From positions 1 to 9,375 of the forward strand of contig DAHWFG010000423.1 of assembly GCA_027325115.1 (NCBI GenBank): 9,375 nt of DNA, given 5' to 3'. Source of the DNA: JAKBCQ01 sp021807585. GTDB lineage: Bacteria; Planctomycetota; Planctomycetia; Isosphaerales; Isosphaeraceae. The number at the start of each line of letters is the position of its first letter. The first letter of the stretch is position 1. A program made the position numbers and the translations under genes. Positions 1-5,477 of the stretch are shown in pieces. The notes beneath the pieces were generated by a model that saw only the letters and a list, made by a program, of their open reading frames with translations, made no database searches and was not told where the DNA came from.

Positions 1-335
1 GTCGCCGCCGTCCATGGTCGCACCTCGTCCTGAGATGGTGAAAAATCAGTGTTTTAGGCGCTCCGCGCCGGTCCATCCGCGCTCAATCTAACCGTTCGAT
101 CGATTTCCGAAAAGGCGAAGTTTTTGGTCGCGTATCGATCGACGATCGCCGGGAATTCGCTCGGCCCGGGGATCGATCGACGAAACAAAAGAGTGGATGC
201 TCGACATCGCTCGGAGTGAACATAAGATGTAAAAATACGTCGATTTTAAGAGGGCCGTCGCTCGCCATAAGTGACGACCAACCCGTTGAACCGGCCCCGG
301 CGCCGCGTCTTTGAGCGAATTGCTCAGAATGAACA
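1..335. other. Intergenic stretch without a convincing gene
   Basis: No convincing complete gene is visible here. Open frames on the - strand (about 60-80 codons) lack recognisable motifs and have no good ribosome binding site. Two things are visible. A small GC-rich hairpin lies at 57-69 (GGCGC, loop TCC, GCGCC). A - strand ATG sits at 15-13 behind a GAGGTG-like sequence and reads Met-Asp-Gly-Gly-Asp to the window edge, so the 5' end of a - strand gene could start here. Palindromic CGATCG hexamers are frequent. Confidence 0.5.
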
Positions 336-376
336 AGTATTAAATGTAGCTGTTAATACTCATTTACTGGTATGAT
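336..376 (+). promoter_or_regulatory. Possible promoter with operator-like palindrome upstream of the Rpn gene
   Basis: A perfect 8-bp inverted repeat (AGTATTAA at 336-343, TTAATACT at 353-360, 9-nt spacer) sits just upstream of an extended -10-like element, TGGTATGAT at 368-376. There is no good -35, which fits an extended -10 promoter. A palindrome where the -35 would lie could be a repressor or activator site. It is about 110 bases from the preferred start of the Rpn gene. Both elements are read directly from the sequence; their function is inferred. Confidence 0.3.
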
Positions 377-484
377 TTTGGTTCGACCGAAGGCTGAGTT
401 CTGGATTTCACTTCGACGATCGTGTCGTATATTGAACGAGCAACTTTCCCCACGATCGATTTTGCCGTGATTCCGGAACAAACA

Positions 485-1405
485 ATGCACAAACCCTTCG
501 ATATCACGCTGAAAACGCTGATGGATTATGATCCCGTCGCGTGGTTGAGGTTTTTCGAGATCGAACCCGACGGACCCGTTTCGGTCATCAAGACCGAGGT
601 TTCGACGGTGAAGTCGGATGTCGACAAGGTGTTTAAGATTGACGGACCTGATCCTCGGCTGATTCATATCGAAAATCAATCGACGCCGGGACAAGACACG
701 ATCAAGCGGATGTTGCGCTCGAATGTGTTGATCGCGAGCGAAGCGGATTTACCTGTGTTAAGCATCCTGACGTTGCTTCGTCCATCGGCTGATTCCATTG
801 ACTTCACCGGAACCTTTATCCGAACTTTCGACGGATTCGGGGCGGTGACGACTTTTTGTTATCCCGTCATTCGGTTATGGAAGCTTGACGTTGAGCCGAT
901 TTTGAACGGATCTCCGGCGGTTCTGCCGATCGCAACGTTGGCGAACGTTCCCGATGAAGCGGTCCCGAACGTCTTGCGTCGAATCGACGATCGCATGATT
1001 CACGAGACGGATTCATCGACCGCGAGTACAATTATGGTGGCTTCTCTGCTGATGGCGGGGTTGCGAATCGAACGCGAACAGATTAAGGACCTGATGCGGA
1101 GGCTTTCGTCGATGAATCTTTTTCAAGAGTCGTCGTTTTATCAGATGCTCCTTGAGGAAGGGGAGGAAAAGGGGCTTCAGAAGGGGCTCCAAAAAGGGCT
1201 CAAAAAGGGTCGACGAGAGGGTCGACAAGAGGGGCTGGTCGCCGCCCGAGAGACGCTTTTATCGCTTGGCGAGACGCTCTTCGGTCCTCCCGACGCCGCG
1301 ACGCGAGCCTCGGTCGAATCGATCGACGATCTCGAAAGGCTCAAGCGATTGGCGATTGGGGTTCTGGGAGCGAAAGGATGGAAGGATCTCCTCGCCGGGG
1401 CGTGA
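485..1405 (+). CDS. Rpn/YhgA-family PD-(D/E)XK nuclease-like protein
   Basis: Predicted Rpn-family (recombination-promoting nuclease/putative transposase, PF04754-related) protein of 306 residues. Family members cut DNA, and in E. coli they act as toxic phage-defence proteins. The N-terminal half carries a PD-(D/E)XK-like core: Ser-Asp-Val-Asp-Lys-Val-Phe (Asp45/Asp47), then Ile-Glu-Asn-Gln-Ser-Thr (Glu63, Gln65), closely matching the DVLYSV...IEHQST signature of E. coli YhgA. A helical middle region follows, then a charged tract of six tetrapeptide units ending in Gly (1163-1234), then a C-terminal domain starting Leu-Val-Ala-Ala-Arg-Glu. I chose ATG 485 because relatives begin shortly before a Lys-Pro-Phe-Asp motif. 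A GTG at 422 would add 21 residues that look unrelated to the family, and neither start has a strong ribosome binding site. The C-terminal 117 residues are duplicated as a separate gene downstream. Confidence 0.85.
   Translation: MHKPFDITLKTLMDYDPVAWLRFFEIEPDGPVSVIKTEVSTVKSDVDKVFKIDGPDPRLIHIENQSTPGQDTIKRMLRSNVLIASEADLPVLSILTLLRPSADSIDFTGTFIRTFDGFGAVTTFCYPVIRLWKLDVEPILNGSPAVLPIATLANVPDEAVPNVLRRIDDRMIHETDSSTASTIMVASLLMAGLRIEREQIKDLMRRLSSMNLFQESSFYQMLLEEGEEKGLQKGLQKGLKKGRREGRQEGLVAARETLLSLGETLFGPPDAATRASVESIDDLERLKRLAIGVLGAKGWKDLLAGA
1112..1405 (+). CDS. Possible intragenic RpnS-like C-terminal product
   Basis: An in-frame ATG at 1112 inside the Rpn gene is preceded by GGAGG at 1098-1102 with a 9-nt gap, a stronger ribosome binding site than that of the full-length protein. 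Initiation here would give a 97-residue protein beginning Met-Asn-Leu-Phe-Gln. It would hold the tetrapeptide tract and the C-terminal domain but not the nuclease core. In E. coli, Rpn genes produce such separately translated small proteins (RpnS) that bind and block the full-length toxin. The GGAGG and ATG are seen in the sequence; translation is inferred by analogy. The GGAGG also encodes part of Arg-Arg-Leu, so it could be coincidental. Confidence 0.35.
   Translation: MNLFQESSFYQMLLEEGEEKGLQKGLQKGLKKGRREGRQEGLVAARETLLSLGETLFGPPDAATRASVESIDDLERLKRLAIGVLGAKGWKDLLAGA
1163..1234 (+). repeat. 12-nt / tetrapeptide repeat tract, 6 units (Rpn gene)
   Basis: Six consecutive four-residue units, each ending in Gly: EEKG, LQKG, LQKG, LKKG, RREG, RQEG. 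They form a highly charged, presumably helical segment joining the nuclease half to the C-terminal domain. In E. coli RpnA, a helix with four-residue repeats of variable number lies at the dimer interface of the small antitoxin form. Confidence 0.85.
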
Positions 1406-1438
1406 AGGTAATCATTGATACGAATGATTGTTTGTTGT

Positions 1439-1468
1439 TGCATTTGAGTCGTTCCGTACTCAAATGCA
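1439..1468. repeat. Perfect 11-bp stem-loop between the two Rpn copies
   Basis: TGCATTTGAGT (1439-1449) and ACTCAAATGCA (1458-1468) form a perfect 11-bp inverted repeat around an 8-nt loop. A smaller one, ATCATT/AATGAT, lies at 1411-1428. There is no T tract after it, so a canonical intrinsic terminator is unlikely. It may cap or protect the mRNA 3' end, or mark the duplication junction. Confidence 0.6.
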
Positions 1469-1528
1469 TCGCGTCATTGATTGAATTCGGGTTGAGGGAG
1501 ACGAATCGCGAATCGGCATCGATTCATC

Positions 1529-1930
1529 ATGACGGGGTTGCGAATTGAACGCGAACAGATTGTGGACCTGATGCGGAGGCTTTCGTCGATGAATCTTTTT
1601 CAAGAGTCGTCGTTTTATCAGATGCTTCTTGAGGAAGGGGAGGAAAAGGGGTTTCAAAAGGGGTTTCAAGAAGGGTTTCGAAAGGGGTTCCAAGAAGGGT
1701 ATCAAGAGGGTCGACAAGAGAGTCGACGAGAGGGGCTACAAGAGGGTCGACAAGAGGGGCTGGTCGCCGCCCGAGAGACGCTTTTATCGCTCGGTGAGAC
1801 GCTCTTCGGTCCTCCCGACGCCGCGACGCGAGCCTCGGTCGAATCGATCGACGATCTCGGAAGGCTCAAGCGATTGGCGATTGGGGTTCTGGGAGCGAAA
1901 GGATGGAAGGATCTCCTCGCCGGGGCGTGA
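1529..1930 (+). CDS. Stand-alone Rpn C-terminal domain (truncated paralogue, RpnS-like)
   Basis: A 133-residue protein that duplicates the last 117 residues of the upstream Rpn protein, without the PD-(D/E)XK core. Order: Gly-Leu-Arg-Ile-Glu-Arg-Glu helical segment, ten tetrapeptide units (1640-1759), then the C-terminal domain, which differs from copy 1 by one residue (Glu to Gly). The ATG at 1529 has no clear ribosome binding site. An in-frame ATG at 1589 is preceded by GGAGG at 1575-1579 with a 9-nt gap, which would give 113 residues. It could be a decaying remnant of a full-length tandem paralogue that lost its 5' part. The open frame and the conserved ribosome binding site also allow a functional free antitoxin-like protein. 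Duplication is certain; expression and role are inferred. Confidence 0.6.
   Translation: MTGLRIEREQIVDLMRRLSSMNLFQESSFYQMLLEEGEEKGFQKGFQEGFRKGFQEGYQEGRQESRREGLQEGRQEGLVAARETLLSLGETLFGPPDAATRASVESIDDLGRLKRLAIGVLGAKGWKDLLAGA
1640..1759 (+). repeat. 12-nt / tetrapeptide repeat tract, 10 units (stand-alone copy)
   Basis: Ten four-residue units: EEKG, FQKG, FQEG, FRKG, FQEG, YQEG, RQES, RREG, LQEG, RQEG. That is four more than in the upstream gene. The first position is mostly Phe/Tyr here and Leu in copy 1, whereas the sequences on either side of the tract are nearly identical. The tract is therefore the fast-changing part of the domain. Confidence 0.85.
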
Positions 1931-1981
1931 TGTTGAGGAAAAACAGGGCGCCGCGACGTTCGGAGAATCCCGTTCCGGGGT

Positions 1982-2024
1982 GAATCAGATTCGCATAGTG
2001 AGATTCCAGGATGCGAACTGAATC
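1982..2024. repeat. Imperfect long stem-loop between convergent genes
   Basis: Arms at 1982-1996 (ending TTCGCAT) and 2011-2024 (starting ATGCGAA) pair over 13 bp with one A/A mismatch and one bulged A, around a 14-nt loop. It lies between the stand-alone Rpn fragment (+) and the dehydrogenase (-), whose 3' ends face each other. That position suits a transcription end or RNA-stabilising structure for either strand. Neither side has a clear T run, so calling it an intrinsic terminator would be speculative. Confidence 0.45.
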
Positions 2025-2107
2025 CAAAAACATTAATATGTTCGTATGATGTTGCGGCACGGCCTCGTCGGATTAGGATTGGAGTCAATCGGTATAGTTA
2101 TGTGTTG

Positions 2108-2881
2108 TTATCGAGCGGTATATCCGCCGTCGACGGGGAGGATTGCGCCGGTGATGAAGCTCGCTTGATCGGACGCGAGGAATGCGACCGCGGCGGCGAT
2201 CTCATCGCCGAGGCCGACTCGGCCGATCGGGTGTCCCGCGACGAGCATCGCCAGGAAGGCGTCGGGATCGGGGGACATCGCCATGGCGCGGCGGAGCAGG
2301 GGGGTGTCGACCGTCCCCGGGCAAACCGCGTTCACGCGTATCCCTTTGGCCGCGTATTCGACCGCGAGCTGACGCGTCAGTTGGACGACCGCGCCTTTGC
2401 TTGGAGCGTAAGGGGCTTGACCGGGAATGCCGACGAGCCCCGAGATCGACGCATTGATGACGATCGATCCGCCCGGAGGTTTTTGCGCGAGCATCTGTTT
2501 AATAGCCTCGCGCGCCGTGATGAAAACGCCTTTCGCGTTCACTCCCATGACGAGATCCCAGTCGTCGTCGGAGGTGTCGACGATCGTTCCCGTATAGCCG
2601 ATTCCGGCGTTGGCGTAGACGATGTCGACGCGGCCGAACCGCGCGACGGTTTTTTCAAAGACGTGGCGGAGATCGCTCGAATCGACGACGTCGGCGCCGA
2701 CGCCGATGACGCGGTGACCCTCGTCTTTCAGTCGTTTCGTTTCGCGATCGAGCGTATCGAATTGGTTGTCGACGAGAACGACCGCCGCTCCGTCGCGGAC
2801 GAAACGTTCCGTCGCCGCCAACCCGATGCCCGAGGCGGCGCCCGTGATGATCGCGGTTTTACCCGCCAAGAGTGTTGTCAT
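2108..2881 (-). CDS. SDR-family NAD(P)-dependent oxidoreductase
   Basis: Classical short-chain dehydrogenase/reductase of 257 residues, the usual length for the family; soluble and cytoplasmic. Visible motifs: cofactor loop Thr13-Gly14-Ala-Ala-Ser-Gly18-Ile-Gly20; Asp38 at the end of the second strand (Leu-Val-Asp-Asn), which favours NAD(H) over NADP(H); Asn-Ala-Gly at 91-93; structural Asn115; catalytic Ser145, Tyr158 and Lys162 (Tyr-Ala-Pro-Ser-Lys); and the C-terminal Thr-Gly-Ala-Ile-Leu-Pro-Val-Asp-Gly-Gly motif. The start is supported by GAGGAG nine bases upstream. The substrate cannot be read from the sequence; relatives act on alcohols, sugars or 3-oxoacyl groups. It stands alone with no pathway partner nearby. 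The long open frame on the opposite strand is a GC-rich shadow. Confidence 0.93.
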   Translation of the reverse strand: MTTLLAGKTAIITGAASGIGLAATERFVRDGAAVVLVDNQFDTLDRETKRLKDEGHRVIGVGADVVDSSDLRHVFEKTVARFGRVDIVYANAGIGYTGTIVDTSDDDWDLVMGVNAKGVFITAREAIKQMLAQKPPGGSIVINASISGLVGIPGQAPYAPSKGAVVQLTRQLAVEYAAKGIRVNAVCPGTVDTPLLRRAMAMSPDPDAFLAMLVAGHPIGRVGLGDEIAAAVAFLASDQASFITGAILPVDGGYTAR

Positions 2882-2962
2882 TTTCGTGTTCTCCTCGACG
2901 ACGATCGAAACATATCAGGAATCTTGTGATGAATCCAGAGGCGCGTCGATTCTTTTTGTCGA

Positions 2963-2998
2963 TTGGCGTGAACCTCTGGCTTGGCGTGAACCTCTGGC
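2963..2998. repeat. Tandem 18-nt repeat, two perfect copies
   Basis: The 18-nt unit TTGGCGTGAACCTCTGGC occurs at 2963-2980 and again at 2981-2998 without change. A diverged part-copy, GGCGTGAAACTCTGG, lies at 3047-3061 inside the spacer of the predicted tRNA promoter. The inverse CCAGAGG occurs at 2936-2942. The repeat is in the non-coding gap between the dehydrogenase start and the tRNA. Confidence 0.8.
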
Positions 2999-3039
2999 TT
3001 TGGGACGAGGGGCGTCTCGTCGTCACGTCGATCGTCCAC

Positions 3040-3067
3040 TTGCCGCGGCGTGAAACTCTGGTATACT
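3040..3067 (+). promoter_or_regulatory. Sigma70-like promoter for the tRNA
   Basis: TTGCCG at 3040-3045 and TATACT at 3062-3067, separated by 16 nt, resemble a housekeeping promoter. Transcription would start near 3074, about 75 bases before the mature tRNA, leaving a 5' leader for RNase P to remove. Confidence 0.5.
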
Positions 3068-3149
3068 GCGTTTCTTGATCGACGACGACGAGTCGCATTC
3101 TCGCCTAAAGCGATTAGTATATGCGTCTGCGTCTGTTTCGATCGCCTAC

Positions 3150-3223
3150 GCACCCGTAGCTCAATTGGATAGAGCATCAGTCTTCGGAACTGAGGGTTAC
3201 AGGTTCAAGTCCTGTCGGGTGTA
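3150..3223 (+). tRNA. tRNA-Arg (anticodon TCG)
   Basis: A full cloverleaf can be folded. Acceptor: GCACCCG (3150-3156) with CGGGTGT (3216-3222), ending in a G-U pair. D stem: GCTC/GAGC (3159-3162/3172-3175). Anticodon stem: TCAGT/ACTGA with loop CTTCGGA (3182-3188), placing anticodon TCG at 3184-3186. T stem: ACAGG/CCTGT with loop TTCAAGT (3204-3210). The discriminator is A3223. CCA is not encoded (CTC follows). The anticodon reads CGA, an Arg codon that is common in the neighbouring genes. Confidence 0.96.
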
Positions 3224-3470
3224 CTCTTCACTCCCCACGACACTTCGCGAAAAAAGCTCCCAAAACTAGCTAGAATCGAGACTTACCGCGAGCCAAACGG
3301 GCCGATTCCACACGCCGAAATAATGCATGCAATCGACTCAAAACGACTCAAAAAAGACACGCCGGTTGATCTGCGAGTGGAAAATAAGTGGAACAGTCCC
3401 GGCTTATGCGATACTTGGGGGTGTCGTTTCGGCGCTCGCCGCGGGCGAACTCGTCGGCGTCTGCTTTGAT

Positions 3471-4961
3471 CTACAATCGAGGCGTGCCGTGACCTTCCTC
3501 CTCGGCGCCGAAGCCGAACGGTTTGGAGGCTTGGTACAGAATCCGCGCGATCGCGTCGGACCGGTTCTGGTCGCGCGGCATCGCCATGATCGCGGTGTTC
3601 TCGGCGAGAATCTTGGCGGTCGCAGCGGTAATCGCCGCGCACGCCTGCGATGTACCCGAAAGGACCGCATAGCCCCCGGGAAACGTCGAGAGGATCGCCA
3701 CGCCGGGACCGACAATCGCGATTTGAGGACCGACATCGGTAAAATCGGCGAGAAAATCCGCGGGATCAAGACCGAACGGTGGAACGACCTCGGCCGCCTC
3801 GACCGCGGACGCGGGGAACGTGCCGATTCGACCCATCGCCGAGACTGCGACCGACGCTCCGTCGGCGGCGGGATACTTTACGGGTCCTCGAAAATCGTCC
3901 CCCGCCGCGACGATCGGCAGCGTTCCCTCGGCGCGTGCGTCGTTGACCGCGGAAAGGAGCGCCGGATCGTTCACAGGGCCTCCCAGGCTGAGATTGATCA
4001 GATCGCAACCGTCGGCGACGGCGCGATCGATCGCCTTGGAGATCGCATAATTCGACGCCGCGTCGGAACCCTGGGGAAACACGCGATAACTCTTTAGAAC
4101 GACTCCCGGAGCGATCCCTCGCACTCCTTTGGGAGGCGTTCCGCGCGCCGCGATGATGCCTGCGACATGGGTGCCGTGGCCGACGCCGTTATCGCCGTAA
4201 GCCTCGGCTTTCTCGCCTGGAACGGTGTTAAGCCCGCCCTGAACCTCAAGATCGGGATGATTGAGATCGATCCCCGTGTCGATCAGACCGACGACCACGT
4301 TGGCGCCGTCGGAGAGCGCCGCGCTTGAGAAGAAGAATCGAACCGCATCGATATGATTGAGATCAATGGGTTCCAAAGCGATCGTCGCGCCCGCCGCCAA
4401 AGCGAATTTGTGGCGGACTTCACCCCAGAATCCGCGTCTGGGATAGGTATAAAGGCGGTCGATCTCGACGCTTGATGAACCGAGCGCGAGCGTGACGAAC
4501 CCCGACGAATCGGTGACCCCCTTGGCGCCCAAACGTCCGGCGAAATCGGTGAAGGCGAGGACGGTCGCTCCGGCGACGGGCTCGCCGTCGGTTTTCGAGA
4601 CGACGCGGACGACGATTGCGGCGCACGCCTGGGTCGATGCGGGATCGATCGACGACTGAACGCGCGGGCGTGGAGCGAGCGCCGGGCGGTAATAGGAAAG
4701 CGGCAGGATTCGCGGGCCCGGGAAATTTTTTCGGAATGAAAGCCGCGCCTCGGCGGTCATTTCGACGAGCTTGGGACCGTCGGGAGCGATCGAATCGATC
4801 AGCCGAAAACCGTCGACGGGGATGGGGAATTCCGACGCCTCGCCGGGATTCGCCGCGGCCTGGTCGATCAACAACAACGTAGCTCGTGATTCGACGTCGA
4901 TCGGTCGAAACCCGCGGGGGGGAAGGATTATGTATCTTTCATATTTGGGTTCAATTGACAT
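3471..4961 (-). CDS. S8 (subtilisin-like) serine protease with Asp in the oxyanion hole and no signal peptide
   Basis: A 496-residue subtilase-family protein. Residues 1-110 are an N-terminal region I do not recognise, rich in Pro and without a signal peptide or membrane segment. Residues about 114-165 look like a carboxypeptidase-regulatory-like beta-sandwich (Gly-Glu-Pro-Val-Ala-Gly-Ala-Thr-Val...Asp-Ser-Ser-Gly-Phe). The S8 domain runs from about 218 to the end. Triad: Asp228 (Gly-Leu-Ile-Asp-Thr-Gly-Ile-Asp), His262 (Gly-His-Gly-Thr-His-Val-Ala-Gly) and Ser438 (Ser-Gly-Thr-Ser-Gln-Ala). The usual oxyanion-hole Asn (Ala-Ala-Gly-Asn) is Asp355 (Ala-Ala-Gly-Asp-Asp, codon GAC), as in the eukaryotic convertase PC2. 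The start has GGAG seven bases upstream. Lack of a secretion signal suggests cytoplasmic action or an unusual export route. The target is unknown, and no inhibitor or partner gene is adjacent. Confidence 0.9.
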   Translation of the reverse strand: MSIEPKYERYIILPPRGFRPIDVESRATLLLIDQAAANPGEASEFPIPVDGFRLIDSIAPDGPKLVEMTAEARLSFRKNFPGPRILPLSYYRPALAPRPRVQSSIDPASTQACAAIVVRVVSKTDGEPVAGATVLAFTDFAGRLGAKGVTDSSGFVTLALGSSSVEIDRLYTYPRRGFWGEVRHKFALAAGATIALEPIDLNHIDAVRFFFSSAALSDGANVVVGLIDTGIDLNHPDLEVQGGLNTVPGEKAEAYGDNGVGHGTHVAGIIAARGTPPKGVRGIAPGVVLKSYRVFPQGSDAASNYAISKAIDRAVADGCDLINLSLGGPVNDPALLSAVNDARAEGTLPIVAAGDDFRGPVKYPAADGASVAVSAMGRIGTFPASAVEAAEVVPPFGLDPADFLADFTDVGPQIAIVGPGVAILSTFPGGYAVLSGTSQACAAITAATAKILAENTAIMAMPRDQNRSDAIARILYQASKPFGFGAEEEGHGTPRL

Positions 4962-5320
4962 GAGGACGCTCCGATTTTCTGAGTCGATCGCGGCGTCGCG
5001 GCGCTTTAAGAGGAACGACCGATCGGCGATCGGGAAACCGATATTCGACCCAAGACACGTGCATAAATGGATTGATCGGACGCGGCGAACGGCGAACGGA
5101 GGGGTCGATTCGCGAATCCGCGGCGATCGATTCGACGGCTATTTTAGGTGGGAAGGAATTGGTTCGCCATGGGGACGATCGGCTTTCATGAAAAAAATAA
5201 GCCGATGGATCGGCGAGGGAATGTCGTCGTCGGGGTTTGATTCGGCTAGAGAATTGAGTATTCGAAAACGCGATACGCGGGGCGTCATGGAGAAATGAGG
5301 ATTGGAAAAAGACTCGCTCA
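4962..5320. other. Non-coding gap upstream of two divergent genes
   Basis: The first part of a roughly 515-nt gap between the divergently transcribed protease and radical SAM genes. No frame here shows coding motifs; the long + strand frame crossing 4771-5298 is mostly antisense to the protease. A stem-loop ATCGGCTT/AAGCCGAT (5178-5185/5199-5206) with an A-rich 13-nt loop is the only clear structure. The region must hold the protease promoter on the - strand, but I could not pick it out with confidence. Confidence 0.5.
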
Positions 5321-5348
5321 TTGACTATTCGCGGGGGGGTGGTAGTGT
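5321..5348 (+). promoter_or_regulatory. Putative promoter of the radical SAM gene
   Basis: TTGACT at 5321-5326 and TAGTGT at 5343-5348 with a 16-nt spacer fit a sigma70-type promoter, the spacer carrying a run of G. It would give a 5' leader of about 120 nt before the ATG at 5478. The -35 is good and the -10 is weak. Confidence 0.4.
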
Positions 5349-5477
5349 AGATCACTCGCCGTCCCTCGGCGGCTCCCTTCGCTCATTATCGCGCAGTGAG
5401 GCCAATCTGGGGCGTTGGGTCAAGGCGGGCGTGTTTCAACGCGCGTAAGCGTTCGTCGTGTACCCGGAGCGCCTTTT

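Larger units (their letters stand above)
1052..1405 (+). repeat. Direct repeat, copy 1 (3' part of the Rpn gene)
   Basis: This 354-nt segment recurs at 1529-1930. Each copy starts at an in-frame ATG (ATGGCGGGG here, ATGACGGGG there) and ends at the same GCGTGA stop context. After the repeat tract I count only about three base changes and one residue change (Glu to Gly) over some 170 nt. The length difference of 48 nt is exactly four 12-nt units. Confidence 0.9.

Noticed and set aside
1163..1759. CRISPR-like array
   Set aside because: The repeats are short, directly adjacent 12-nt coding units with no spacers, in frame with a protein.
485..1930. Insertion sequence, because Rpn proteins are labelled putative transposases
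   Set aside because: No terminal inverted repeats or target-site duplications bracket the region, and Rpn proteins are now regarded as nucleases or defence proteins rather than transposases.
1629..2021. Alternative-frame proteins over the repeat tracts (also 1152-1418 +, 1177-1443 -, 1460-1717 -, 1702-2088 -)
   Set aside because: A 12-nt repeat keeps other frames open by periodicity. These are Lys/Arg/Gly or Pro/Leu/Phe repeats without independent support.
2102..2929. 275-codon open frame on the + strand
   Set aside because: Antisense shadow of the dehydrogenase, whose catalytic and cofactor motifs are all on the - strand.
3075..3269. Open frame on + reading ...Ala-Pro-Val-Ala-Gln-Leu-Asp-Arg-Ala...Gly-Tyr-Arg-Phe-Lys-Ser-Cys
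   Set aside because: This is the well-known false protein made by translating a tRNA gene; it covers the tRNA-Arg.
3327..4097. 256-codon open frame on the + strand
   Set aside because: Antisense to the protease, with low-complexity Arg/Asp/Gly-rich composition and no ribosome binding site.
5178..5206. Intrinsic terminator (ATCGGCTT/AAGCCGAT stem)
   Set aside because: The A/T run is in the loop rather than after the stem, and no gene ends nearby on either strand.
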